A model generated the notes under the pieces. The model was not told where the DNA came from. It worked only from the letters and a program-made list of their open reading frames with translations, and searched no databases. A DNA stretch of 64,000 nt, from assembly GCA_963698535.1 (NCBI GenBank), contig CAVORD010000001.1:1240001-1304000 (forward strand). Direction: 5' to 3'. The position numbers were made by a program, and so were the translations under genes. Positions within the stretch are counted from its first letter, which is position 1, and each line of letters starts with the position of its first letter. Shown piece by piece: positions 1-8,155 of the stretch. This stretch comes from CAVORD01 sp963698535 (GTDB lineage: Bacteria; Bacteroidota; Bacteroidia; Bacteroidales; VadinHA17).

Positions 1-8
1 CAATAAAA

Positions 9-542
9 ATGGATACAAATGTTTCTCCCTGGAAAGCTAATCTAAACAGTGGTGTTATTATTGCCCTGATTGGCATCGTATGGACTCTCGGAGCCTATTT
101 TATGGATGTTCTGCTTTCACCGGCTCAAGGGTACGTCTATCTTGTTGTTTTTGCCGTGTTACTGTTCATTTTCGTAAAGTCATACCGTGACAATCATCTG
201 GGTGGATTCATGACCTATGGTCAGGCACTGGGAGCAGGTGTGATTATTGCACTATATGCCGCAATTATTGGTGCTGTATTTGCATATATACTGTATACAG
301 TGATCGATCCGGGTCTTATTGAGAAGACCCTTGCCATCACCGAACAGAAACTTATCGACAAAGGAATGCCCGAGGCAGCTATTGAGCAGGGTATGAGTAT
401 AAACAAAAAGATCATGACCCCACCAATCATGGCGGCTATGTCAATAGTCCAGGGTGTTTTCATGTCTTTCCTTATAATGCTCATCCTTAGTATCTTCCTT
501 AAAAAAGAAGGCAATCCACTGATTGACTCCGCTGAGGAATAG
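9..542 (+). CDS. DUF4199 family membrane protein
   Basis: A 177-residue hydrophobic protein with four likely membrane segments (about residues 15-35, 40-58, 75-98 and 140-165). The order of segments, the central GGFMTYGQALGAG stretch and the short loop before the last helix fit DUF4199, a small family of Bacteroidota inner-membrane proteins of unknown function. The stop is 5 nt before the start of the GT2 gene, so the two are probably co-transcribed; this pairing with a dolichyl-phosphate-mannose-synthase-like transferase is common in the phylum. The ATG lies 8 nt from the window edge, so any upstream operon partner or promoter is not visible. Confidence 0.8.
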   Translation: MDTNVSPWKANLNSGVIIALIGIVWTLGAYFMDVLLSPAQGYVYLVVFAVLLFIFVKSYRDNHLGGFMTYGQALGAGVIIALYAAIIGAVFAYILYTVIDPGLIEKTLAITEQKLIDKGMPEAAIEQGMSINKKIMTPPIMAAMSIVQGVFMSFLIMLILSIFLKKEGNPLIDSAEE

Positions 543-547
543 AATAT

Positions 548-1507
548 ATGGATCTTTCCGTAATAGTTCCTGTTTTTAACGAGGAGGAATCCCTGCCTGA
601 ACTGACCTCGTGGATCGCCCGGGTATGCAATGAAAAAAAATACTCCTTCGAGGTGATCTTTATCGATGATGGCAGCAGTGATTCCTCCTGGCAGGTAATT
701 AATACACTTGCCGCCTCCCACCCTTTTGTCAAAGGGATAAGGTTCAGAAGGAATTATGGCAAGGCAGCAGCCCTTCACACCGGATTTGATCAGTCAGTAG
801 GTGATGTTGTCATTACCATGGATGCCGACCTTCAGGATAGCCCTGATGAGATCCCCGGGTTAATGGAGATGATCAGGACCGATGGATTTGATCTTGTCTC
901 TGGCTGGAAGAAAAAGAGGTACGACCCGTTCATAAAGAGGAATACGAGCAAGTTGTATAACTATACCGCAAGGGTAGCCTCAGGGATAAAACTGCACGAC
1001 TTCAACTGTGGCCTTAAAGCCTACAGCTCCGATGTGGTTAAGAGTATTGAAGTTTTTGGTGAGATGCACCGCTATATACCCATACTGGCCAAAGAGGCCG
1101 GGTTCAGGAAGATCGGCGAACGGGTGGTACGCCATTACCCAAGGAAATTCGGGGTTACAAAATATGGATTCGACAGGTTCATTAAAGGATATCTCGACCT
1201 GCTGACTATTGGATTTATAACACGCTTTGGCAAGAGCCCGATGCACCTGTTTGGCTTCCTTGGCTCCTTTATGTTCCTCCTTGGTACTGTAATGTCATTA
1301 TACCTGGGCGGAAGGAAACTCTGGTTTCTCTCAAACCATATGAGGGCACCTCTGGTTACTGAAAGCCCATACTTCTATATCGCCCTCACATGCATGATAA
1401 TTGGTTCATTTATGTTCATGACGGGCTTCCTCGGTGAGCTGGTTAACCGTAAATCGGCAGGCAGAAATGATTACCTCATAAGAGAAAAGACAGGAATGGA
1501 GAAATGA
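548..1507 (+). CDS. GT2 family polyprenyl-phosphate glycosyltransferase
   Basis: A 319-residue inverting GT-A glycosyltransferase of the DPM1/ArnC/GtrB type. The N-terminal VIVPVFNEEESLPEL, FIDDGSSD (about 38-45) and DADLQD (92-97) motifs form the nucleotide-sugar and metal site. Two C-terminal membrane helices (about 230-253 and 276-298) place it at the inner membrane, where the family moves a sugar from a nucleotide donor to a polyprenyl phosphate. It follows the DUF4199 gene by 5 nt. The exact sugar cannot be told from the sequence. Confidence 0.88.
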   Translation: MDLSVIVPVFNEEESLPELTSWIARVCNEKKYSFEVIFIDDGSSDSSWQVINTLAASHPFVKGIRFRRNYGKAAALHTGFDQSVGDVVITMDADLQDSPDEIPGLMEMIRTDGFDLVSGWKKKRYDPFIKRNTSKLYNYTARVASGIKLHDFNCGLKAYSSDVVKSIEVFGEMHRYIPILAKEAGFRKIGERVVRHYPRKFGVTKYGFDRFIKGYLDLLTIGFITRFGKSPMHLFGFLGSFMFLLGTVMSLYLGGRKLWFLSNHMRAPLVTESPYFYIALTCMIIGSFMFMTGFLGELVNRKSAGRNDYLIREKTGMEK

Positions 1508-1536
1508 TCATAAACCATCCTCATATGGTTTTTCAT

Positions 1537-1763
1537 AACGCCATAACCTCATACCACCATAACATTTTTGGCCATAACACCATAACCCTTTGTGCTCTTT
1601 CTTCGTCTAACGTCTTGACCAGACTACTTTGAGCTGTGGTTGGTGGATGAACAGCAGAAAACAAATTACATCCCCCTAATCCCCCTTCGAAGGGGGACTT
1701 TAACACCATAACACCATAACACCATAACATCATAACACCATAACGACATAACATCATAACATC
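1537..1763. repeat. ACACCATAA-type minisatellite with embedded palindrome
   Basis: The gap between the convergent GT2 and GT4 genes is filled with repeats of a roughly 9-bp unit (ACACCATAA and variants such as CATCATAAC, CGCCATAAC), densest at 1701-1763 and also at 1537-1590. Between the two clusters lies a perfect 16-bp palindrome CCCCCTTCGAAGGGGG at 1681-1696. No credible gene is present. The array reaches to about the last codons of the GT4 gene. Confidence 0.7.
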
Positions 1764-2884
1764 CTGATAATCTCTCCAATACGCTGAACCATTACCGGCC
1801 ATCCGAAGCGACCCTTCTCCTTCTTTACCTCCCCGGTCATACTATCCATCCTGTTGTTCTCAAAGAAATCGATGAGTGCTTTCTGTATCTCCCTGGAGGT
1901 GGGCTCAACCACATATCCTCCAATATTATGATGAACGATCTCCTTTAATCCTCCCACATTTGTCACCAGCATAGGCTTGTCGAAAAAGTAGGCTACCTGA
2001 GTAACACCACTCTGTGTTGCACTGCGATATGGCTGGACAATCAGATCACTGGCACAAAACAGTTGCGGAATCTCCTCACCCGAAATATACCTGTCGAGCA
2101 GGATAACATTCTCACTAACTCCGGGTTTGTTTATCTTCTCAAGATAGATGGTCCTCTTTTCATAAAACTCCCCTGCTATTATCAGCTTAACCCCCTTACT
2201 CTCCTCCAAAAAACACCGAAAAGCATCGAGGAGCAGATCCAGACCTTTATATTTTCTGATAAAACCGAAGAAGAGAATATATCTGTAAGAGGGATCGAGA
2301 TTCAGCTTTGAGAGAGCCTCCTCTCTGGGCATCGGGTCCCCGTAACTGTCGAAGAGCGGATGCGGCGTAACAACCACCGGTATATCCGACCTGAACCTCC
2401 TGAGGTCGTCAGCCACCGATGAAGCCATTACAATTCCACCATCAACCACACGGGTAAAGAACTTTGTAAGGAGCGTGTCGCCAACCCTTTTTTCGTGAGG
2501 TATTACATTATCAAAGATGCACAGGACCTTTGTCTTCCTGTTCTTTCGTACTATCCGCGCTATTGTTCCAAATGCCGGTGCCAGAAATGGTATCCAATAC
2601 CTGAAGATTATAATATCAGGCGCCTCAGACCTCAATATACGGCCTGCTCTTAACCACGAGAAGGGATTGACGGAGCTTATCAGCCTCCTGATTTTCAGAT
2701 TGGCAGGAGCCTCCTTGTCACTGAACTGCGTTTTACCGGGGAACAGGATTTTTGGATACTGCAGCGTAAAAGTGACCAGAGATACATCATAATCACCCAA
2801 ATTCATCTCAGCCGCCAGCCTCTCGTTAAAATCGGCTATCCCTCCTCTGTATGGCCACGCAGGACCAATTATTACTACTCTCAT
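1754..2884 (-). CDS. GT4 family glycosyltransferase
   Basis: A 376-residue GT-B glycosyltransferase. The N-terminal IGPAWPYRGGIADFNERL is the glycine-rich acceptor-side loop typical of GT4. The C-terminal half has the expected donor-site pattern: FFGFIRKYKGLDLLLDAF, then PYRSATQSGVTQVAYFF, in which a serine/threonine-rich stretch occupies the E-x7-E region, and VTNVGGLKE. There is no signal peptide, so it is cytosolic or membrane-peripheral, probably in surface polysaccharide or glycolipid synthesis. It is monocistronic and convergent with the GT2 gene. The start is the ATG at 2884; an AT-rich palindrome lies 40-60 bp upstream. Confidence 0.85.
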   Translation of the reverse strand: MRVVIIGPAWPYRGGIADFNERLAAEMNLGDYDVSLVTFTLQYPKILFPGKTQFSDKEAPANLKIRRLISSVNPFSWLRAGRILRSEAPDIIIFRYWIPFLAPAFGTIARIVRKNRKTKVLCIFDNVIPHEKRVGDTLLTKFFTRVVDGGIVMASSVADDLRRFRSDIPVVVTPHPLFDSYGDPMPREEALSKLNLDPSYRYILFFGFIRKYKGLDLLLDAFRCFLEESKGVKLIIAGEFYEKRTIYLEKINKPGVSENVILLDRYISGEEIPQLFCASDLIVQPYRSATQSGVTQVAYFFDKPMLVTNVGGLKEIVHHNIGGYVVEPTSREIQKALIDFFENNRMDSMTGEVKKEKGRFGWPVMVQRIGEIIRML

Positions 2885-2922
2885 ATTAACACCACTAAAA
2901 TCTTTCTGACCTATTAATTACA

Positions 2923-2944
2923 TAATTAACTATATAGTTAATTA
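2923..2944. promoter_or_regulatory. 22-bp AT-rich perfect palindrome upstream of the GT4 gene
   Basis: A perfect 22-bp inverted repeat centred between 2933 and 2934, with half-site TAATTAACTAT. An imperfect second copy of the core (CTATATAGTTAT) follows at about 2954-2965, giving a tandem arrangement in the upstream region of the minus-strand glycosyltransferase. Position and symmetry suggest an operator, but no regulator is identified and AT-rich palindromes arise easily. Confidence 0.35.
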
Positions 2945-3015
2945 CGTAGTTATCTATATAGTTATTGGAATAACTTCAGTCTGGGAGTTGCAGGTTGTAA
3001 ATTCTTGCACCATTT

Positions 3016-4411
3016 TTAACCCACCCCCTGCCTACCGGCAGGCAGGCTGCCAACTGCCAACTTCACCCTTATCCATGATGGCATCTCCTTTGGAGCCGGT
3101 TTTCTTCCGTAAAAGATATCATCCATCAAAAGAGCCACACTGGCAAAGAGATAGTTATTCCTTATCCCCCATCGCACAAAGTTATGAAAAACTCCATCAC
3201 CATGGGAGTATGGACAAACAGCCATGCACCGGCCACAGTCGGTACCCGCAACGCACCAGTATGTAAAGCACGATTCCTGATCGATCTGCCAGCGGAGCGA
3301 GCCGTTGATCATCTTCCTTTCACCCTTTTTTATGCTCTTGCCCGGACATGTATCGGCACACTTCTCACAAATGGTACAGAAGCTGATCACCGAATCATCA
3401 CCCGTGGCCTCATGAACCACTACCGGCATGTTTGTCGTAACAACAGCTATCCTTACCCTTGGTCCATATTTTTTGTGCATAAGCAGGCCCATTCTTCCGA
3501 TCTCACCCAGCCCGGCATCCGCTGCCACAATGGGGCAAATAAGATCGTAGTTGCCATCTATATGGGCTGTTGCCTCATAACCCAGATTCCTGATGGTCTC
3601 TGCACATTGAATGGCAAGTACTCCCGATGTCAGATACCTTGATGCCGACTCCATAACAATTGAGGCATCGGGGCCCGGGGCTACCATCTCTCCGTCCATC
3701 TCCACCAGGATAGCTATCCCGTACTTATGGTCGATTGTTATCTCCCTGCCTGCCCTCTCCTTCCTTCCGGCAAAGGAGTAGAAGTGATAGGGCTGCATGG
3801 TAGTAAAACCAACATCTTTTGCCCCTGCTTTCAACAAGCATACCTTTAAGAAAAGCAGTGATCCCGTTGGGCTTCATCTCCTTTTCAACGGCTGTAACAT
3901 TGTCACTCTTCCGAAGGTGAGAGAGGGCCGCTATGGTATGAAATGAGGCCTCAGCCGAAGCAAAAGCCAATGGATTGAAAAAGGCTGAGCCTTCTGAAAG
4001 GAGTCCGGGCTTTGACCTGAATAACAGGTCGGCCTTCTCCTTCCCGCTGTTCCGGGAATAGTAAGAGTTGTATCTGTCTGTATCGGGCTTCAGATCTCTA
4101 CGGGCAAACATAGTATCCCGCTCATCGTACCTGAATGATCTGTCGACCAGTCTGGTAACCTTACGCCTTAAGGGAATAAGAATCAGAACCGTGAACAGGA
4201 TCAGCACAATGATTATAAGCATAGATACCAGGTAGTTATGCGCCGGGAAGAGTAGTAATGAGATCAATAAGGGCATCGGGATGATGTGAGCAGCGATCAG
4301 TGCCCTGACGCCTGCTCTTCCTTCCTTCTCTCTGAATGACGACAGGGCAAAGAGAAGGAACAGGACATATAATGTTGCTGCTACAACCACTATTACTATT
4401 GCTAAGCTCAT
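3016..4411 (-). CDS. Membrane-anchored reductive-dehalogenase-like 4Fe-4S protein (frameshifted)
   Basis: One gene in two frames. 4411 to about 3840 encodes two to three N-terminal membrane helices and a linker; from about 3838 to 3016 the adjacent frame encodes the catalytic and ferredoxin part, starting LKAGAKDVGFTTMQPYHFYS. Two cysteine clusters, CTICEKCADTCPGKS and C-x5-C-x5-CGRCMAVCPY, are those of the two [4Fe-4S] sites of reductive-dehalogenase/epoxyqueuosine-reductase relatives. No corrinoid function is claimed. The break is a single base near GGTATGCTTGTTG at 3836-3845; dropping one base gives continuous homology. It lies 11 nt downstream of the saccharopine-dehydrogenase-like gene, so they form an operon. 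The last residues come from an intergenic repeat. Confidence 0.7.
3021..3063. repeat. Intergenic palindromic repeat, copy A
   Basis: A hairpin CCTGCC-TACC-GGCAGG (3027-3042) followed by CTGCCAACTGCCAA. Read on the minus strand it starts GGCAGTTGGCAGCCTGCC, the same core as at 7841-7895 and, more diverged, at 10722-10770. It overlaps the 3' end of the 4Fe-4S protein gene and supplies its last residues (LPAGRQGVG), so the element has inserted at, or grown into, the gene end. Confidence 0.6.
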
Positions 4412-4422
4412 TATCCCTTCTG

Positions 4423-5655
4423 CTATTTGCCTTCTACATAATCTTTAAGATACGAGTACTTCTCTGTAAGCCTGCCATCCTCACATATCGTTGCTCTTCT
4501 TATTATCGGAGCATCGTTGGCGGAGATAAGTGCAGGAATTACCTCTTCCATCAGTTGCCGGCCGAAGTCGAGTGAGGCATCGCGGGGCAGCTCACCGGGA
4601 AGATTATCTATAGCCATAACGGTAATAGTATCCTCTCCCTCAAAAGGTGTTGTTTCAATGCACTTAAAGCGATTAACCCCATAGAATGGATCTGTTATAG
4701 TTGATGACCTTATCGTTGAAGGTATCGGTCCGTCGATATCGCAACTAACATCGGCAATTACCCTTATTTTGAAGTCGTCGGCCTTCATATCCTCTTTTGA
4801 GAAGAATACCGGCGACTGCGGATCCCAGAAGTGACCTGTTATAAGTATATCGGCTGCCTTTGTGAATTGTGGAAACACTGAAATATACTGGTCGGGGTGA
4901 CTTATGAAATGAGGAAAGTCAAATGGTCGTCCGTCCTTAGCCACATTGTATACCTGCGGACCTATCTGGCAAACCACCGGCACATCATATTCCTTTGTCA
5001 GGAAATCCTCCGGCGAGACAATTACCGGGTTACATACAGCCAGGGTTTCCATTATGCCGCCAGCCACACGTCCTTCTCCCGTAACCAGTATTTTTAGTCC
5101 CGGTTTAAGGGCGATCATCCTCAGTCCGGCCCACATCTCCTCCAGATCGTGACACTGATGAGCCGGCTTAAGCTTAAAGCGATTGGTCTTTATACCCCTG
5201 CCTCTCAGTCCGTTGTAAGCACCCACAATACCGGCCCAACGTCCGAAGGCCACCACACGCTGACCCTTATCGGTTGTCAGATATTCATAATCAATGAGTT
5301 TTATCTTATTCTCAAGGATTATCCTTAACATATCGCGGTTATATGGCTGTTCCTTTGCCACATGTGAGAAAAAGAGATACGATTTACCCCGGATAAAACT
5401 CTTTTTGTCGACCTCCTTCACTCCCAATAGCAAGTCGCAATCGGAAAGGTCTTCTTTAAGCGGGATATCAAGGTAAGCATACTCCTCATCGGTGTAACAT
5501 CGTATGGGACTCGGCTGAACATAGAATTCAGCTAACGGGTATTCCTCACGCAAAGCAGCAATCTGTGGTGGTGTCAACGGCACTCTTTTGTCCGGGGGTG
5601 TCTTCGTTTCACGAAGGATCCCGATCTTAATAATCTTTTCCATATCAGAATTCAT
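4423..5655 (-). CDS. Saccharopine dehydrogenase / alanine dehydrogenase-like NAD(P) oxidoreductase
   Basis: About 410 residues from the ATG at 5655 (an alternative ATG is at 5643). The N-terminus KIGILRETKTPPDKRVPLTP is the alanine-dehydrogenase/transhydrogenase N-domain signature, with the RVPLTP substrate loop. A Rossmann nucleotide site is seen at LVTGEGRVAGGIMETL, about residue 187. The family includes lysine-forming saccharopine dehydrogenases; the exact substrate is uncertain. The frame stays open further upstream to 5739, but the 5655 or 5643 ATGs are preferred because the longer form would reach the tmRNA promoter and adds unrelated sequence. It is first in an operon with the 4Fe-4S gene 11 nt downstream. 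Confidence 0.75.
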   Translation of the reverse strand: MNSDMEKIIKIGILRETKTPPDKRVPLTPPQIAALREEYPLAEFYVQPSPIRCYTDEEYAYLDIPLKEDLSDCDLLLGVKEVDKKSFIRGKSYLFFSHVAKEQPYNRDMLRIILENKIKLIDYEYLTTDKGQRVVAFGRWAGIVGAYNGLRGRGIKTNRFKLKPAHQCHDLEEMWAGLRMIALKPGLKILVTGEGRVAGGIMETLAVCNPVIVSPEDFLTKEYDVPVVCQIGPQVYNVAKDGRPFDFPHFISHPDQYISVFPQFTKAADILITGHFWDPQSPVFFSKEDMKADDFKIRVIADVSCDIDGPIPSTIRSSTITDPFYGVNRFKCIETTPFEGEDTITVMAIDNLPGELPRDASLDFGRQLMEEVIPALISANDAPIIRRATICEDGRLTEKYSYLKDYVEGK

Positions 5656-5728
5656 TTTCAGGGCGTATGAAGATAATAATTCCGGTCCGGTTTTTGTGTG
5701 CGATAGAACATAAATGGTGCGAATAGTG

Positions 5729-5736
5729 TATATTTG
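5729..5736 (+). promoter_or_regulatory. Bacteroidota -7 promoter element of ssrA
   Basis: TATATTTG matches the TAnnTTTG -7 consensus of Bacteroidota sigma-ABfr exactly and ends 10 nt before the first base of the mature tmRNA at 5747. No convincing TTTG -33 box is at the usual distance. Confidence 0.55.
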
Positions 5737-5746
5737 CACAACATAC

Positions 5747-6140
5747 GGGGCTGACTGGTTTTGACAGCTGGATGAGGTGGTATGTAAGCATGCAGAGTTT
5801 TGTAGTGCGACTCTTTAAAGATGTGCTTCGAATTTTCAAATGGCGAAAATAATTTTGCTCTTGCTGCGTAACTGAATAAAGTAGGTTAAGCTTAATCCAG
5901 GTACTAGGTGCCAGGACAAGACGTCTCCCGGGCGGACAAGCCCTTTTCCAACCCGATTCGGAGGCGCTCGCAATTAGGGGATTGCCGGAGGGATTCTCCA
6001 TCCCAAAGGTGAAATAAACGGAGATAAGGGTATGTTCGGTTGTCCGGCACCTGGCATACCTCGAAAATCAAGACGGAATAAGCATGTAGAAGGCATATGG
6101 TCTCCCAGCCTGGACGCGGGTTCGATTCCCGCCAGCTCCA
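5747..6140 (+). ncRNA. ssrA: tmRNA (ssrA)
   Basis: Transfer-messenger RNA, which rescues stalled ribosomes and tags their products. The 5' end GGGGCTGACTGGTTTTGACAG and the 3' end GGGTTCGATTCCCGCCAGCTCCA form the tRNA-like domain: the acceptor strands GGGGCTG and CAGCTCC pair with one G-U wobble, and the T-loop GGTTCGATTCC is canonical. The tag frame runs GGC (5842) to TAA (5871) and encodes GENNFALAA, close to Porphyromonas/Bacteroides tags that end in NNYALAA. The CCA end is not genome-encoded (CAA follows the discriminator A). Length is about 394 nt. An intrinsic terminator follows immediately. Confidence 0.96.
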
Positions 6141-6146
6141 CAACCG

Positions 6147-6179
6147 CCCGCCGAAGCTTTATGCGAAGGCGGGCTTTTT
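6147..6179 (+). terminator. Intrinsic terminator of ssrA
   Basis: CCCGCC (6147-6152) pairs with GGCGGG (6168-6173), and a TTTTT tract follows at 6175-6179. It begins 7 nt after the tmRNA discriminator base. Confidence 0.8.
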
Positions 6180-6310
6180 CATTCAGGCAATTGGCCTTAA
6201 TCGCCAAGCCTACTACGGGCTATGGAGAACGAAGAGAACAACACCGGCAGTTGAGCAGAGTGAGTGTGAGAGCGACGGCGGGCAGAGCAGGACACCTTAA
6301 TTCATTATCA

Positions 6311-7585
6311 TCACTTCCCTATACAATAGAGACTCTTCGTCCCACGCAGAAGTAGCCTGTCTCTGATAAGGACAGGTGTGGCAACAAAATTGTCGTCGAA
6401 ACTAGTATGATTAAGTACAGTTATTCCTGTCGGAGATACTTCGCAAACATAGACTGATCCGCGGTCATTGCATATGTAAAGCTTATCACCGGCAAGTGTG
6501 GGCGAGCTGTAGAAAACACCTCCATCACCCGGCAATGTGGATTGCCAAAGTTCATTCCCGGTAAAAATATCCAAACACCACAGAACACTGTTAAAACCAA
6601 GAATATAAACTTTCCCTTCACTCGCAACCGGGGTTGCTACATCGGACCCGATGCCTGTCTTCTGCCAGAGAAACTCATTCTCTGTCATGTTACCGCTGCC
6701 GCCGGTTTTCATTGCTGCCGTATATTTCCCTCTTCCGTATGGAACCACGAAGATTCCCTGATCATAGATTGCAGATGCGATTGTCCGCCATGTGGGTTTC
6801 TTCTCCGGGTTAAATCCGCCATACGACCATTTCAGCTTGCCTGTTTCTGCATCGTGGCCCGTAAGATGATCAGCACCCCACACGACAATAGTTGTACTGT
6901 TGCCCTCCTTAATTACCAGTGGTGTGGTATAGCTCTGGGGTGTTTCTTTTCCACTGGGGTAGTTCCTGTCAACCTTCCATGCAACTTTACCTGTCGCCTG
7001 TTCAAGTGCCAACAGATAAGAACTGCCTTCATGCAAAATCGCAATTACAACATTGTTGTTTACAAGCACCGGACTGGTACCGAAATCCCATTGATATTCG
7101 TACGCTCCGTATATCTCCTGAAGGTTCTTTTTCCACAATACATTTCCATTAAAATCAAGAGCCGCCAACGTACCACTTTTAAATATCGTAAATATAATTT
7201 CTCCGTTAGTGACAGCAGAGGGATTACTACCAGTACCCATGGGATGTCGGCCAGGCTTCTGAGTGCCAAGCTTAACCTGCCAAAGCAGGTTGCCCTCCCA
7301 GTTGAAACAGAGCACGCCATCTTCGCCCTCGGGGCCCTCTCCAATAGCCGATGTAAGTATTATATGGTCTCCCCATACGATTGGTGTTGAACCGCCTTTC
7401 CCGGGAAGTTCTGCCTTCCAGAGAATGCCTTCCGTTGGAGAGAATTTTACAGGATAGTTTCCCTGAGTCGCGATTCCGTTGTCAGCCGGACCACGCCACT
7501 GTGGCCAATTTTGGGCCTGTATGGTCGCAGTCATCAGAATCAGTATGATGGATAATTGTATGGTACGCCTGGTGATATTTCGCAT
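6311..7585 (-). CDS. Secreted PQQ-like beta-propeller repeat protein
   Basis: 424 residues with a signal peptide (about 1-24, ending TIQAQ), so periplasmic or secreted. The rest is a series of PQQ/quinoprotein-type blades, each with the W-x-x-x-L or G-x-L-x-W strand pattern (for example GILWKAELPGKGGSTPIVW, NLLWQVKLG, NVLWKKNLQ, KVAWKVDRNYPSG, GKLKWSYGG). These propellers resemble PQQ alcohol dehydrogenases, but no dehydrogenase active-site signature or disulfide ring is visible, so it is more likely a binding or scaffold protein of the WD40/PQQ-like family common in Bacteroidota. The start ATG at 7585 directly precedes the signal peptide. It is monocistronic. Confidence 0.8.
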   Translation of the reverse strand: MRNITRRTIQLSIILILMTATIQAQNWPQWRGPADNGIATQGNYPVKFSPTEGILWKAELPGKGGSTPIVWGDHIILTSAIGEGPEGEDGVLCFNWEGNLLWQVKLGTQKPGRHPMGTGSNPSAVTNGEIIFTIFKSGTLAALDFNGNVLWKKNLQEIYGAYEYQWDFGTSPVLVNNNVVIAILHEGSSYLLALEQATGKVAWKVDRNYPSGKETPQSYTTPLVIKEGNSTTIVVWGADHLTGHDAETGKLKWSYGGFNPEKKPTWRTIASAIYDQGIFVVPYGRGKYTAAMKTGGSGNMTENEFLWQKTGIGSDVATPVASEGKVYILGFNSVLWCLDIFTGNELWQSTLPGDGGVFYSSPTLAGDKLYICNDRGSVYVCEVSPTGITVLNHTSFDDNFVATPVLIRDRLLLRGTKSLYCIGK

Positions 7586-8155
7586 TCTTGAAGGATTTTG
7601 TGGTTTACTAAAATATAATTGTCGGAAATGTAATAAGTATAATAACTATTTGCGCATGATGCCTGCAAATTAGTTGAAAATACCATTATTCTAATCCATA
7701 ATGTCTTAAGTTGACACTGCTGCCGGGGTACTCTGGAGAATGGAGTGCAAGGTGTAAGGGGCATGGAGCAAAGGGCATGGAGCGCAGCGACTGAGGCACC
7801 CCCGCCATGACAGAGTGAGTGTGAGTGTGAGAGTGAGTGTGCAGTTGGCAGCCTGCCCGTCCGTAGCCTTTGGCGGAGGCGGGTTGGCAGTTGGCCCTCC
7901 TTCGCTCTGGCGAGCTACGTAGGACAGAGCAATTGGCAAAAGCAGTTGGCTCAAAGATTTTTTACTACCCCGATATAGTTTCCCCAATATCCCCGTTATA
8001 ATATAGCTGATCTGGGTCTCCCGGGAAAAAGATCACCGCACGCAGTACTTGAAAAAGTGGTTTAGCTGTCAGTGTATACTATATATCACCATTGATATTG
8101 TAACTGAATGTCGATGGTTCACGTTTAACGAAGAGGAGGAGAAAGAGGGAAAGGC
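7586..8155. other. Long intergenic region with degenerate repeats, no gene seen
   Basis: 570 bp without a supportable gene between the divergent propeller and adhesin genes. It holds a GAGTGTGAGTGTGAGAGTGAG stretch near 7812-7838, whose AGAGTGAGTGTGAG core is also at about 6256-6270, and copy B of the intergenic palindromic repeat (7841-7895). A polypurine tract GAAGAGGAGGAGAAAGAGGG sits just before the ATG at 8156. No tRNA or clear promoter motif was seen. Confidence 0.6.
7841..7895. repeat. Intergenic palindromic repeat, copy B
   Basis: It begins GCAGTTGGCAGCCTGCC, continues into a palindromic centre (CCTTTGGCGGAGGCGGG), and closes with GGTTGGCAGTTGGC, so the ends repeat each other. The 5' core is identical to the minus strand of copy A at 3021-3063. 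Confidence 0.6.

Noticed and set aside
1681..1696. GC palindrome as an intrinsic terminator
   Set aside because: Although perfect, it has no loop bases and no T tract directly after it, so it is described only as part of the repeat region.
5656..5739. N-terminal extension of the saccharopine-dehydrogenase-like protein
   Set aside because: The conserved family N-terminus begins at the ATG at 5655 or 5643, and the extension reaches the tmRNA promoter.
5645..6207. Minus-strand and plus-strand open frames over the tmRNA
   Set aside because: They lie on a structured RNA gene and its flanks; apparent protein matches to such frames are a known annotation artefact.
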